Positions 45,222 to 55,119 of a stretch of DNA of 64,000 nt are shown one piece after another. The DNA comes from Candidatus Binatia bacterium (GTDB lineage Bacteria > Desulfobacterota > Binatia > HRBIN30). The stretch is taken from positions 62,001 through 126,000 of the forward strand of contig CALAMI010000015.1 of assembly GCA_937925685.1 (NCBI GenBank), in the 5' to 3' direction. The position numbers were made by a program, and so were the translations under genes. The notes beneath the pieces were generated by a model. That model did not search any database. It had not been told where the DNA came from and was given only the letters and a program-made list of their open reading frames with translations. Each line of letters starts with the position of its first letter. The first letter of the stretch is position 1.

Positions 45222-47399
45222 GTGCCTCAAGCGATCGTCCGCGAAGAACTTGAGCTACTCGAACGGGTCAATCGCGTTCTTGACCAATCGCCGCAGTCTG
45301 AGGGGCCTTCGGAAGCCAAGCTCGTAGCGGAGCTCGAACGGCTGCGCGACATGCTTCGGGAGGGAGAGAAGAGCGAAGACCACGCTGCGCTCTTGCAGCA
45401 ATGGGATCGGCAAAATGCCTTGTTGCAACAAATTCGAACTTCACGGGCTAGCCCTCAGGTTGACCCCGCGTCACCTTACTTCGGCCACATGCGCCTACGT
45501 GAGAACGGTACCGAGCGGGACATTTTGCTCGGAAAAGCAACCAAGCTCCACAACGATATACGCATCGTTGATTGGCGGCACGCGCCGATTTCGAAAATTT
45601 TCTACCGTTACCAACAAGGCGAGGAGTACGAGGAGGACATTGCCGGCCGAAAAGTTGTCGGGCAACTCTTGGTGCGTCGTACCGTCACCATTCGCGAGCG
45701 CGTTTTGCAGCGCGTGGAGGCTCCTGAGGGCGTCTTCGTACGGGATGCCACGACCCCCGGAGGCTGGCGGAAGGTCACCGCGGGTCGTCCACGGCTCGCC
45801 GGTGGGGAAGTCTCTGCACTGCGTGCCTACAGCACCCGGGAAACCGTCAACCGCCGACTCGGCACTCACACCCACGGCGGTCTCATGCGCAAAGACAAAC
45901 ATCTACCCGACATCGTCGGTCTCATTGACCCCACGCAGTTCGAGCTCATCACGCGGCCCTCGAAGGGATTTTTAGTCATCCGTGGCACTGCCGGTTCAGG
46001 GAAAACCACCGTCGCTCTGCACCGCATTGCATACCTCGCATACCACGAGCCAATGGTGGATTCAGTTCGCACCTTGGTGATCGTCTTTTCCAAAGCGTTG
46101 CGCAATTACGTGAGTCACGTGCTCCCGGCACTGGGCGTACACCACGTCCAGGTGCGAACCTTCGACGAATGGGCGGCTGAGCAAGTACGCCGGCTTTTCC
46201 CCAAGTTGCCGAGGAAAATCTGCGAATTCACGCCTGCTGTCGTTCAACGCCTAAAACTCCATCCCGCCCTGCTGGTCGCTATCGAGCGTCACATCGGCCG
46301 GCAACCCGGCGAACCAACAGCCGAACAGGTAGTGGATGATTGGGCATCGATTCTGAGCCAGCATTCCCTGTTAGAACAGGTGTTCCGCGAAGTGGCACCG
46401 ACTGCGTTCACCGAGGCAGAGCTCCAACGAGCGGTTGCTTGGTGCAGCGAGCGCTGCCGAGCTGTGGTCGCTTGGGCTGAAGGGGAGCTCTCCAGCGGCG
46501 CAGAACTGGATCCAGAAGATGATGCGCTCTTCCTTTTCCTTTGGCAACGGCGAGTCGGTCCCATTCCTGGAGCAGGAAAGCACCCACTCTTGTATCGTCA
46601 TCTCGTCATCGACGAAGTTCAGGACTTCACGCCACTCGAAGTTCGGGTCCTCCTTGCCTGCCTGGACGAAAATCAAAGCGTAACGTTAGCCGGCGATACG
46701 CAGCAGCACATTGCTACTGCGGGCGGATTTACCTCTTGGGCGGAGTTGTTCCGTGATCTTGGCCTCGAAGGGACCGAGATCGAAACCCTGGAAATCAGCT
46801 ATCGTTGCTCGCGTGAAATTGCTGCTTTTGCCGGTGCCGTGCTCGGGCCTTTGCGAGAAGACCTTGCCCCTCCACAAACAACACGGACGGGACCACCGGT
46901 GGAGTATTTTCGCTTCACGGATCATGGAGCATGCGTCAACTTCTTGGCTGACGCACTCAAGGAGCTGGCATATCGAGAACCCCTTGCCTCGGTGATCCTC
47001 TTGACCCCCGATCCGGTCCTCAGTGCAATGTACTTCGAGGGGCTGCAGAATTGCGAGGTGCCAAGACTCCATCGTGTCCAACACCAAGACTTCTCCTTCG
47101 CGCCAGGCATAGAGGTAACCGAAGTCGAGCAAGCTAAAGGACTCGAGTTCGATTACGTGGTTCTCGTCGAAGTCAACGCCACGTTCTACCCAGATACTCC
47201 CTTGGCGCGTCGCCTCCTCCACGTAGGGGCAACAAGAGCGATTCATCAACTTTGGCTAACCAGTGTGGCCTCGCCCAGTCCGATCCTTCGCCCGCTCCTC
47301 GTGCAAAACTCCACTCTAGCGGACACCGAGTTGTCACCCGCCGATCCCAACCCTGCCGGGAAGGTAGCGGTTACCCCTCCCCAGCCAGGTAGAAAGTGA
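45222..47399 (+). CDS. HelD-like UvrD/Rep-family helicase
   Basis: The 725-residue protein starts at GTG. A charged coiled N-terminal arm (1-85) precedes SF1 helicase motifs: GTAGSGKTTVALHR (Walker A), VIDEVQD (motif II), LAGDTQQHIA (III), SYRCSREI (IV) and VTEVEQAKGLEFDYVVLVEV (V), with VGATRA (VI). The layout fits the HelD/helicase IV branch; HelD removes RNA polymerase from DNA in Gram-positives. A repair helicase is the alternative. Confidence 0.87.
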   Translation: MPQAIVREELELLERVNRVLDQSPQSEGPSEAKLVAELERLRDMLREGEKSEDHAALLQQWDRQNALLQQIRTSRASPQVDPASPYFGHMRLRENGTERDILLGKATKLHNDIRIVDWRHAPISKIFYRYQQGEEYEEDIAGRKVVGQLLVRRTVTIRERVLQRVEAPEGVFVRDATTPGGWRKVTAGRPRLAGGEVSALRAYSTRETVNRRLGTHTHGGLMRKDKHLPDIVGLIDPTQFELITRPSKGFLVIRGTAGSGKTTVALHRIAYLAYHEPMVDSVRTLVIVFSKALRNYVSHVLPALGVHHVQVRTFDEWAAEQVRRLFPKLPRKICEFTPAVVQRLKLHPALLVAIERHIGRQPGEPTAEQVVDDWASILSQHSLLEQVFREVAPTAFTEAELQRAVAWCSERCRAVVAWAEGELSSGAELDPEDDALFLFLWQRRVGPIPGAGKHPLLYRHLVIDEVQDFTPLEVRVLLACLDENQSVTLAGDTQQHIATAGGFTSWAELFRDLGLEGTEIETLEISYRCSREIAAFAGAVLGPLREDLAPPQTTRTGPPVEYFRFTDHGACVNFLADALKELAYREPLASVILLTPDPVLSAMYFEGLQNCEVPRLHRVQHQDFSFAPGIEVTEVEQAKGLEFDYVVLVEVNATFYPDTPLARRLLHVGATRAIHQLWLTSVASPSPILRPLLVQNSTLADTELSPADPNPAGKVAVTPPQPGRK

Positions 47400-47491
47400 A
47401 CGGGCTTCACTGAAGGGCAAAGGACACTGCCGGCCATGGAGCAACCACAGCAGCTAGACGGGCCCCGAAAGTTGCGGTAGGGTCGGCTGTT

Positions 47492-48748
47492 GTGAAGGAA
47501 GTTGTAGCTGTCATCCTCGGAGGCGGACGCGGCACACGCCTGTACCCCCTCACGCAGTGGCGCAGCAAACCCGCGGTCCCTCTTGCCGGTAAGTACCGCC
47601 TGGTCGACGTCCCTATTAGCAACTGCATCAACTCAGGCTTGCGACAAATCTTCGTGCTATCGCAGTTTCAGTCAGCTTCACTGAACCGGCACGTCTCTCG
47701 AACCTACCGCTTCGACCCGTTCACGCCCGGATTTCTGGAAATCCTTGCTGCCGAACAAACAGAAGCAAGCATGGATTGGTACCAGGGCACCGCAGATGCA
47801 GTGCGGAAGCAGTTGCACCGGTTTTTGCGCCACGGGGTGGAACACATCCTCATCCTGTCCGGGGACCAACTTTACGTCATGGACTTTCGCGCTGTGATCG
47901 AGCAGCACACGCGTAGCGGAGCCGACATCACAATTGCCGTGACCCCGGTGACAGAACGAGACGCAAGCGAATTCGGAATCCTACAAGCAGACCGGACTGG
48001 CCGCATAGTCGATTTCGTGGAAAAGCCCAGGGATGCCCAAGTGTTGCGGCGCTTAGCCCTCGCCGAGGAGGAACTCCGTCACCATGGCGTCGCGCCGGAC
48101 CGGCGTTACCTCGCCTCCATGGGAATTTACCTTTTCAAACCGCGGGTACTCGTGGAATGTCTCGAAGATCAACGGCGAGTCGACTTTGGTAAGGAAGTCA
48201 TCCCCTTCGCGATTCATAACTACTTTGTGCGGGCATTCTTTTTCTCTGGTTACTGGGAGGATATCGGGACGATTCGCACCTTTTACGCCGCAAACCTGGA
48301 ACTCGCCTCGGACCAGCCGCCGATCAACCTCTTCGACGAGGAACGACCGATTTACACTCGCCCTCGTTTTCTGCCCGGTTCCAGGGTTGCCGCGTGCGAC
48401 GTTCGGCAAAGCATCGTTTGTGAAGGAAGTTGCCTCGAGGCTGCTACGGTGGATTCCTGCGTCATTGGAATCCGCAGCATTCTGCGCCGCGGTGCGCAAC
48501 TGCGGCGAGTGGTGATGATGGGCGCCGACTACTACGAGGACGGCTTGGCAGGGCAAGTCCCACTAGGGATCGGGGAGGACTGCATCATCGAGAACGCCAT
48601 CATCGACAAAAACGCCCGCATCGGGTCCGGAACAAAAATTGTCAACGCAGCTCAAGTGGAACAGTTCGACGGTCCAAACTTTTTCATTCGTGACCGTATT
48701 GTCATCATTCCGAAAAATGCCGTGGTCCCAGCGGGATCGGTCATTTAA
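47492..48748 (+). CDS. glgC: Glucose-1-phosphate adenylyltransferase
   Basis: The 418-residue protein starts at GTG. It makes ADP-glucose from glucose 1-phosphate and ATP, the committed step of bacterial glycogen synthesis. Marks are the nucleotide loop ILGGGRGTRLYPLT, KPAVPLAGKYRLVDVPISNC, YQGTADAVRKQL, LSGDQLYVMD and VDFVEKPRD, with a left-handed beta-helix C-terminus. Allosteric control by sugar phosphates is expected from the family. Confidence 0.96.
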   Translation: MKEVVAVILGGGRGTRLYPLTQWRSKPAVPLAGKYRLVDVPISNCINSGLRQIFVLSQFQSASLNRHVSRTYRFDPFTPGFLEILAAEQTEASMDWYQGTADAVRKQLHRFLRHGVEHILILSGDQLYVMDFRAVIEQHTRSGADITIAVTPVTERDASEFGILQADRTGRIVDFVEKPRDAQVLRRLALAEEELRHHGVAPDRRYLASMGIYLFKPRVLVECLEDQRRVDFGKEVIPFAIHNYFVRAFFFSGYWEDIGTIRTFYAANLELASDQPPINLFDEERPIYTRPRFLPGSRVAACDVRQSIVCEGSCLEAATVDSCVIGIRSILRRGAQLRRVVMMGADYYEDGLAGQVPLGIGEDCIIENAIIDKNARIGSGTKIVNAAQVEQFDGPNFFIRDRIVIIPKNAVVPAGSVI

Positions 48749-48825
48749 GAACGGCCAGACCGCGAACCTGGCGCTGGCATCTTGCATATTTACCGCACAA
48801 GGCGCATAGACGTGGCCCCCGGTCA

Positions 48826-49380
48826 ATGAGCGACTCGAAAGCGCACATTTACTTAGGAAGAATCGTCGATCTCTGGCTCGAAGAGGTCACCTTACCCAAC
48901 GGCAATCAAGTGACTCTGGAAATCATCCGTCATCCGGGCGCAGCCGCGGTCGTGCCGCTTCATCAAGATGGAGAGGTCACTCTAATCCGGCAATACCGGC
49001 ACGCTGCCGGGGGTTTTATTTGGGAAGTCCCGGCGGGCAAACTCAATGGCGAGGACCCTGCGGTCTGTGCCTTACGCGAACTTCAGGAGGAAACCGGTCT
49101 AGCAGCCGCTCGGCTTACGCATTTAGGATGGATCTACACGACACCCGGTTTCACGAACGAGAAAATTCACTTGTACTTAGCTGAAGAACTCTCCGAAGCA
49201 CCACAGCAGCTCGAGCACGACGAAGTAATTACTTGCCAGCGTGTGAAGCTTGAAGACGCTATTGCAATGGTGGTACGCGGAGAAATCGTCGACGCCAAGT
49301 CCGCGGTTGCTTTATTCTTAGCGGCAGATCATGTCCGGCAGCGCGGTTGTAGTGTTTCGCCGCAGTGCACTCGCGCCTGA
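48826..49380 (+). CDS. Nudix hydrolase (ADP-ribose/ADP-sugar pyrophosphatase-like)
   Basis: The 184-residue protein has the Nudix catalytic helix REL-x-EE-x-GL (RELQEETGL) preceded by EVPAGKLNGED, one residue shorter than the usual loop. The N-terminal beta-grasp LPNGNQVTLEIIRHPGAAAVVP and QYRHAAGGFIWEVPAG match ADP-ribose pyrophosphatases. With glgC 77 bases upstream, an ADP-glucose or ADP-sugar clean-up role is conceivable. Confidence 0.9.
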   Translation: MSDSKAHIYLGRIVDLWLEEVTLPNGNQVTLEIIRHPGAAAVVPLHQDGEVTLIRQYRHAAGGFIWEVPAGKLNGEDPAVCALRELQEETGLAAARLTHLGWIYTTPGFTNEKIHLYLAEELSEAPQQLEHDEVITCQRVKLEDAIAMVVRGEIVDAKSAVALFLAADHVRQRGCSVSPQCTRA

Positions 49381-49398
49381 TCCTCACGAAGGACTTCC

Positions 49399-50928
49399 GT
49401 GCGCAAGGGAATGACCGACGCCCAAGCTGGTTACCGGTTGCTTGTCGCGAAACTTCGGCGGATTGCCCGCTTAGAGGAAACGTTGAAGCTTTTGGAGTGG
49501 GACCAGGCCACTTACATGCCCGCGGGTGCGCGGCAGCACCGAGCAGAACAAATGGGTGTCTTAGCCGAAGTCCTGCATCGCTATCGCACGAATCCGCGCT
49601 TCCTGGCCCTGGTCGACGAGCTTGCCGAGCAGCTCGGCGAACTCGAACCTGCTGCAGCCGTGGACGTGAGGGAGACAAAGTGGCGCACCGACCGCCTACG
49701 AAAAGTGCCCGCCGACCTGCAAGCCGCACGTGTTCGTGCACAAGCGCTAGCACGCGCCGCGTGGCTAGAAGCGCGGGAACATAACAGCTTCGAAGGGCTT
49801 TGCCCTCATCTCCGGGAAGTCGTACTTCGAGAAAGAGAGTACGCCCAAAGCGTAGCACCAGACAGCAACATCTACCAAGCCTTGTTGGAAGATTACGAGC
49901 CTGGGCTTCCCCTGGAATACATCGAGCAAATTTTTTGCGAGTTGCGAAAACCACTCGCTCAGATTGCTTGCAGTGTAAACGAACTGTCGAAAACACGGCG
50001 GAAGCAAACGACGGTGCTTCGCGGGCACTTCCCCATCCATGATCAAAGAAATCTAAGCTACTTTGTCGCCCAACAGATTGGTTTCGATTTTCGCCACGGG
50101 CGGATTGACGAATCGGTACATCCCTTCTCCATTTCCATAGGCACCGATCACCGGATCACTACTCGCTATGAAGAAACCGATTTGCGCACCGGACTGTACT
50201 CTACACTGCATGAGCTTGGTCACGCGCTCTACGAGCAAGGTCTCGATGCCGACGCACACGGCTTGCCACGAGGAATGCCTTGTTCGCTGGGAGTACACGA
50301 GTCTCAGTCCCGCCTGTGGGAAAACTTTATTGGTCGATCCGAAGGGTTTTGGCGATTCTTGCTTCCCCACGCCAGTCGGTTTTTGCCTAGCCTCTCGGGC
50401 GTTGCCCTCGAAGCTGTGCTTATTGACGTCAACGAGGCAGCTCCCACTCCCATTCGAACCGAGGCAGACGAACTCACGTACAACCTTCACGTGCTGCTCC
50501 GTTACGAATTGGAGCGCAAGCTCGTTAACCTCGAGCTTCGAGTGGAAGAGCTTCCGGAAGCTTGGCGCCATGGCATGGAGCAACTGTTGGGCGTTACTCC
50601 CACCTCTGACCGCGAAGGCGTACTACAAGATATTCACTGGCCGAGCGGGGCGTTTGGATACTTTCCTACATACACACTGGGCAATGTTTTCGCGGCACAA
50701 ATCATGGAGACCGCAGAACGAGAAATTGGACCTCTGTTGCCACAAATCTCGCAAGGTCGTTTTTCGTTTCTACTCGATTGGTTGACCGTTCAGATCTACC
50801 GCCGCGGGCAAAGCTACAGGTCTCTTGCATTGATCCAACGCGTCACGGGAGCGCCTCCCTCATCGCGCGCCCTATTGGACCACTTACACCGCCGTTTTGA
50901 CTGGTGGATGGAGCACGGCGCGCTTTAA
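49399..50928 (+). CDS. M32-family metallocarboxypeptidase
   Basis: The 509-residue protein starts at GTG after AAGGA. The zinc site is HELGH (271-275) in STLHELGHALYEQG, with third ligand Glu301 in HESQSRLWENF. The M32 marks LEWDQATYMPAG and HPFSISIGTDHRITTRY are intact. M32 enzymes remove C-terminal residues from peptides in the cytoplasm. It overlaps nothing and is followed about 100 bases later by the histidine kinase gene. Confidence 0.93.
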   Translation: MRKGMTDAQAGYRLLVAKLRRIARLEETLKLLEWDQATYMPAGARQHRAEQMGVLAEVLHRYRTNPRFLALVDELAEQLGELEPAAAVDVRETKWRTDRLRKVPADLQAARVRAQALARAAWLEAREHNSFEGLCPHLREVVLREREYAQSVAPDSNIYQALLEDYEPGLPLEYIEQIFCELRKPLAQIACSVNELSKTRRKQTTVLRGHFPIHDQRNLSYFVAQQIGFDFRHGRIDESVHPFSISIGTDHRITTRYEETDLRTGLYSTLHELGHALYEQGLDADAHGLPRGMPCSLGVHESQSRLWENFIGRSEGFWRFLLPHASRFLPSLSGVALEAVLIDVNEAAPTPIRTEADELTYNLHVLLRYELERKLVNLELRVEELPEAWRHGMEQLLGVTPTSDREGVLQDIHWPSGAFGYFPTYTLGNVFAAQIMETAEREIGPLLPQISQGRFSFLLDWLTVQIYRRGQSYRSLALIQRVTGAPPSSRALLDHLHRRFDWWMEHGAL

Positions 50929-51028
50929 GTTCCACGAAAAAACCCCTCTGCAAAAAGCTTTCCCCCGAGCAGCGTTCGAGGTATGCTGGATGCAACCTAA
51001 GGGGTCGTGTCGAGGGCTGAGGTACGCC

Positions 51029-52402
51029 ATGGTCGCACACTCAGGCGGGAGCACTGCGAGCACGCACGGCGTGTCATGGGTCCTATGCCTCGAGCGGATT
51101 TACCGCCGAGCTTACCACATGTTTCTCGTTCGCATCGCCGAGGCGCTGTTTGCCTGGGGCATACTCGAGTTCTTTTACGCCGCGGCCGTCCCCCACTTGT
51201 GGTTAACCCGCTTGGTCTTTGGGCTCTACTTATTGGTAAACGCTCTCCTCGTCATCCCGCAGCGACGGCGCGCCATGACGCCACTGCTCGTCTGGGTCGA
51301 CGTGATCGCAAACCTCGCTCCCATGGCTGTGGCCACACACTGGAGCGGAGGGCTTTCCAGCCCGCTCCTGCCAATCTTCGTGATCAAGATTGGCAATTAT
51401 GGACTCGTTTACAGCCTAGCTACCGGCATTCGTGCTGCCATCGCAACTGTTGTAATGCTGGGTACATTTGCCATGACCGGCTACTTTGGCCTTGGCCCCA
51501 CAGCACAACTGCACCTCGTTCCGGAAAGTACCCGTCAACGCCTAACCTTGAGCTTTGGCAGCTTCTTGTTCTTGGTAGGAAGCTACGGTGCAGTACGATT
51601 CTTTCGCGAACTGTCCGAGCGGGAGCACCAACTCGGGGTAGCGCTAGCAGAACAGCGCCTCCTGTACGCCCAGTCATTAAAGGATCGCGAACGGTTGCGC
51701 CAACTGTCGCAACGCTTAGTGGACGTCAGCGAAGCTACCATGCAAGCCGTATCGCGAGAGCTTCATGACGATCTTGGTCAAGCAATCACGGCGGTGCGCA
51801 TGGATCTCGGTCACTTAGAACGGGAGCTGGGGCAACATCCATCATTGCAAGAGCGAGTGCGCGATGTGCGGCACCAGCTGGGAACAATCCTAGAGAACGT
51901 GCGCAATTTATCGCAAATGCTGCGCCCGGCAGTGCTCGACGATTTGGGTCTTGTGGCTGCATTCGAATCCTACGCAACACGTTTCGCGGAACGGACCGGG
52001 ATCCACGTTGACCTTCACCTTCCCACTGCAGAGCCCAATTTAGTGCACGAGGTTCGGGTTGCATTGTACCGAGCACTTCAAGAGGCGCTCACCAATGTGG
52101 CGCGCCACGCCGCCGCGAGCCGAGTATTGATCGCCCTAGAGCAAGAGGCCGACCGGGTGCGGTTGCACGTGCGGGACAATGGTCGAGGCTTTACGCCTGA
52201 AGGAGACACTACCCCAGCAAAAAGCTTAGGGCGTGGCATTGCAGGCATGCGGGAACGAGCAGAGCTTTACGGAGGCCGATTCTCCATAACTTCAAGCCCG
52301 GGGCATGGCACCGCAGTTTCCATGGAAATGCCAATTACATTCCCAGGGGAGGGGACTCGTGGAAAAGAAGGAGTTAACGCCCATTACTGTGCTGCTGGTT
52401 GA
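51029..52402 (+). CDS. NarL-type membrane sensor histidine kinase
   Basis: I start at the ATG giving [12 protein letters not shown], behind GAGGGCTGAGG (457 residues). Six hydrophobic segments (about 35-190) form a membrane sensor without a large periplasmic domain. A coiled linker leads to the HisKA_3 domain with phosphoacceptor His246 in [10 protein letters not shown]. The HATPase domain has [11 protein letters not shown] (N box), DNGRGF (G1) and [11 protein letters not shown] (G2). It phosphorylates the overlapping response regulator. The signal is unknown. Confidence 0.9.
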   Translation: MVAHSGGSTASTHGVSWVLCLERIYRRAYHMFLVRIAEALFAWGILEFFYAAAVPHLWLTRLVFGLYLLVNALLVIPQRRRAMTPLLVWVDVIANLAPMAVATHWSGGLSSPLLPIFVIKIGNYGLVYSLATGIRAAIATVVMLGTFAMTGYFGLGPTAQLHLVPESTRQRLTLSFGSFLFLVGSYGAVRFFRELSEREHQLGVALAEQRLLYAQSLKDRERLRQLSQRLVDVSEATMQAVSRELHDDLGQAITAVRMDLGHLERELGQHPSLQERVRDVRHQLGTILENVRNLSQMLRPAVLDDLGLVAAFESYATRFAERTGIHVDLHLPTAEPNLVHEVRVALYRALQEALTNVARHAAASRVLIALEQEADRVRLHVRDNGRGFTPEGDTTPAKSLGRGIAGMRERAELYGGRFSITSSPGHGTAVSMEMPITFPGEGTRGKEGVNAHYCAAG

Positions 52403-53024
52403 GGACCACACGGTTGTGCGGAAAGGGATCCGTCGGCTGCTTGAGGATGATCCACGAATCCGCGTGGTTGGGGAAGCAAGCAACGGCCGAGACGCTCTAA
52501 GCCTGGCTCAGCGGCTCAAGCCCGATGTAGCCATCGTCGATGTCGGCCTTCCGGGGCTCAATGGAATCGACCTTACACATCAGCTTCACAGTCTCTCAAA
52601 CCGCACCGCCGTCGTGATCCTGTCGATGTACGGAGACCCTGCATACGTGCGGCGTGCTTTGCAAGCTGGAGCAAAGGGCTACTTGCTAAAGGACGCTGAG
52701 GATCAAGACCTCATCAAAGCCGTTCTCGCTGTTCAAGCTGGCAGCTCGTACTTCAGCCCAGCGGTATCGCGTGTTGTCTTGGATGGTTTTCTTGGCTCGG
52801 TCGTAGTCCCCGAGACCGAGGACGAGCTAGCTCGGCTGTCCGACCGCGAGAGGGAGGTATTGCAACTTGTCGCCGAAGGCAAGAGCAGCAAAGAGATCGC
52901 TCAAATGCTCGGGTTGAGCGTGAGTACCGTTGAAAGCCATCGTAAGCACATCATGGACAAGCTTGACTTGCATAACACGGCAGCAGTTGTCCGCTTCGCT
53001 ATCCGCAAGGGGATCGTCCATTGA
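52359..53024 (+). CDS. NarL/FixJ-family response regulator
   Basis: The start is GTG after AGGGGAGGGG, 44 bases inside the kinase gene, so translation is coupled. The 221-residue protein has a receiver with VEDH acidic pocket and phospho-Asp61 in [10 protein letters not shown], Lys in YLLKDAE, and a LuxR-type helix-turn-helix (about 157-200) with [21 protein letters not shown]. It is the cognate regulator of the upstream kinase. Confidence 0.94.
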   Translation: MEKKELTPITVLLVEDHTVVRKGIRRLLEDDPRIRVVGEASNGRDALSLAQRLKPDVAIVDVGLPGLNGIDLTHQLHSLSNRTAVVILSMYGDPAYVRRALQAGAKGYLLKDAEDQDLIKAVLAVQAGSSYFSPAVSRVVLDGFLGSVVVPETEDELARLSDREREVLQLVAEGKSSKEIAQMLGLSVSTVESHRKHIMDKLDLHNTAAVVRFAIRKGIVH

Positions 53025-53163
53025 AGCGGCACGGCCTGCCCGGTACTCTTTGGCAATCGCGTGTTACGCGTGACGGGCAAACGCTATGGCCTGTACCACC
53101 TTGGACCGAAACGTTTCTTCTTGCTTCCCGCTCGCGACGCGTTCAAACTGTGCAGCGGTTGCG

Positions 53164-53742
53164 ATGCAAGGTGATCCGCAGCAGTTTCGTCGGATTCGAG
53201 TCCTCTTAGCCGACGATCACATCCTCATGCGAGGACGGCTCCGAACTTTGTTAGAGTCAACCTCTCTGATCGAGGTGGTCGCCGAGGTTTCCGATGGACC
53301 CTCCGCTATCGCGGAGGCTCAGCGGCTTTGTCCGGACCTGATCATCATGGATCTCGCACTTCCGTGTCTGAATGGCCTCAAAACTGCTGTCGCCATCCGG
53401 CAGATCTGCCCGAAAGCCCAGGTCATTCTACTTTCCATGTACGATGAACCAGCCTACGCAAAGCGCGCTTTGCTTCATGGTGCGGGGGCATATCTCACCA
53501 AGCGTACGATCGAAAGCACGTTGATACCGGCTATCCAACGTATGTTTCATGGGGGCCAAACGACTGATGCGACGCAGCCGCGTCTCGTTAAACCCCGCCG
53601 TTGGGGTATGTCTCCGCAAAGGCGTTCCTCCCTCCGGTGGGCACTTCCAGATCCCCTAGATTGGAAAGCGCCTGCGCTATCCCACTGGCTTGGCAAGCTG
53701 TGGAAAAACTGGCGTTCGCAAACGTGCAGGCAGGGCAATTAG
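53164..53742 (+). CDS. Receiver-only response regulator (output domain missing)
   Basis: The 192-residue protein has a NarL-like receiver: LLADDH, phospho-Asp63 in LIIMDLALPCLNG, and Lys113 in YLTKRTI. The C-terminal 60 residues are basic and show no LuxR helix-turn-helix. It may be a truncated copy of the adjacent regulator or a phosphate-sink/modulator. The start is the ATG giving MQGDPQQFRR; a weak ribosome site precedes it. Confidence 0.78.
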   Translation: MQGDPQQFRRIRVLLADDHILMRGRLRTLLESTSLIEVVAEVSDGPSAIAEAQRLCPDLIIMDLALPCLNGLKTAVAIRQICPKAQVILLSMYDEPAYAKRALLHGAGAYLTKRTIESTLIPAIQRMFHGGQTTDATQPRLVKPRRWGMSPQRRSSLRWALPDPLDWKAPALSHWLGKLWKNWRSQTCRQGN

Positions 53743-53834
53743 GTCAGCCTACCCAATCTCGCTGGTGAAAATCACCAGTTCTGGGAATTTGCTTTGTGCC
53801 CTTGCCGCCTCAAAATTGCCTGGCGGAGGGAGTT

Positions 53835-54302
53835 ATGGCACGACGAAGGGGGATCGGATTGGACTTTGTAGACGCGCTTCCTGCTGAGGGCGAGCGGCGT
53901 TTGATGCTAGCGGTGTTGATCGACGCGGTCCGGCTCACGCGCTCGCTTCAACTCGAGGCGTCGCGAGTGGGCCAACTCCCGTTAATCAAACGGCGGCAAC
54001 TCCTTCGGGAATACCAGTGGTTCGCATCTCAGGACCGTGATCGCCCTTTCGCCTTCCAGTCGATTTGCGAGGCGCTCGGCTTAGATGCGGACTATGTGCG
54101 CCGGTGCGTTGTGCGAGACAGTAGTTCGGCCCAACCCATGCCGGTTCGGCGCTACGCAGCGCGGGTCGAAGAAAGTTGGTTGCGGCAGCGCAAACATGGA
54201 GGGAAAATTGTTCTGCTTCAGCGCCGCCGCCGTTCTCGCGCCATGAAGGCCGCGCCCGCGCTTGTGCCAGCCAAGCGCCCTCGCGTCAACGCCGCAATGT
54301 AG
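53835..54302 (+). CDS. Uncharacterised helical protein
   Basis: The start is the ATG behind GGAGGGA (155 residues). The middle reads FAFQSICEALGLDADYVRR, a conserved-looking helical block, and the end is basic and low-complexity (RRRRRSRAMKAAPALVPAKRP). I recognise no domain. It follows the receiver-only gene by 92 bases and may be part of the same transcript. DNA or RNA contact via the basic tail is only a guess. Confidence 0.65.
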   Translation: MARRRGIGLDFVDALPAEGERRLMLAVLIDAVRLTRSLQLEASRVGQLPLIKRRQLLREYQWFASQDRDRPFAFQSICEALGLDADYVRRCVVRDSSSAQPMPVRRYAARVEESWLRQRKHGGKIVLLQRRRRSRAMKAAPALVPAKRPRVNAAM

Positions 54303-54389
54303 ATACCCTCGGTAAACACGCTGGCGACAAAGAATCGTCGAATCTTTCCTGCCGAGGCGACGCCCGTAACAGCCTAGCCTCAGGGCTTC

Positions 54390-55103
54390 TCAGCAGCTTT
54401 CCCGCCAACCCAGCGGTGGCTCCCACGCAGTGACGTGGCGACTGTGGCGACGGACCTGCAAAAAGCTGAGCTGTGGGATCACGAGACAGGTTAAAGCATT
54501 TCCGTAGACAAGCCCGGTGTCAATCCCGATTTTATATGGCCAATCCAAAAACGGTTGCCGCATGGGGGTGTGGCCGAACACGACCGTGTAACCAAAGGAG
54601 TGGCGAGACTGAATCCATTCTTGCCGGATCCAAAGCAACTCCTCTTCGTCCTGCTCCGGCAACGCTCGCTGAGGGTTTAGACCCGCGTGGACGAAAAGGA
54701 ACCGTCCCCAAAGAAACGTCAGCGTAAGCCCCCGGAAAAACGCCTGGTGTTCCGGGGGAATAGCCTCCCACAAGGCTTCTCCAGCAAGCGTAGCCGATCC
54801 GTAGCTTCGCAGTGTGCTTTCGCCTCCGTTGTACAAAAATGCCTCCCCGAAGTGGCCGCGCTGCCCTGCATAGTGAAGGAACATGTCTTCATGATTGCCC
54901 TTAAGAAACACACAATGGCATCCGGACCCTTGTAAAATCAGGAGCCGCTCCACCACCCCTCTGGAGTCCGGCCCGCGATCGATATAGTCCCCCAGGCACA
55001 CGACCGTGTCACCGCTACTGGGTTTGATCGCCTCAAGGAGAACATCAAGCTCGTCCGGACAGCCGTGGATGTCTCCGATGACAAAAACACGTTCGGGGCC
55101 CAT
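54390..55103 (-). CDS. PPP-family metallophosphoesterase
   Basis: The start is the ATG giving MGPERVFVIGDIHG, after GAGAGAGG (237 residues). The PPP phosphatase metal motifs are GDIHGCP, GDYIDRGPDS and GNHED, with a further His in FVHAGLN. Relatives are protein Ser/Thr phosphatases or diadenosine tetraphosphatases. It follows meaB by 16 bases on the same strand. Confidence 0.9.
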   Translation of the reverse strand: MGPERVFVIGDIHGCPDELDVLLEAIKPSSGDTVVCLGDYIDRGPDSRGVVERLLILQGSGCHCVFLKGNHEDMFLHYAGQRGHFGEAFLYNGGESTLRSYGSATLAGEALWEAIPPEHQAFFRGLTLTFLWGRFLFVHAGLNPQRALPEQDEEELLWIRQEWIQSRHSFGYTVVFGHTPMRQPFLDWPYKIGIDTGLVYGNALTCLVIPQLSFLQVRRHSRHVTAWEPPLGWRESC

Positions 55104-55119
55104 CTTCCTCTCTCGCCCC

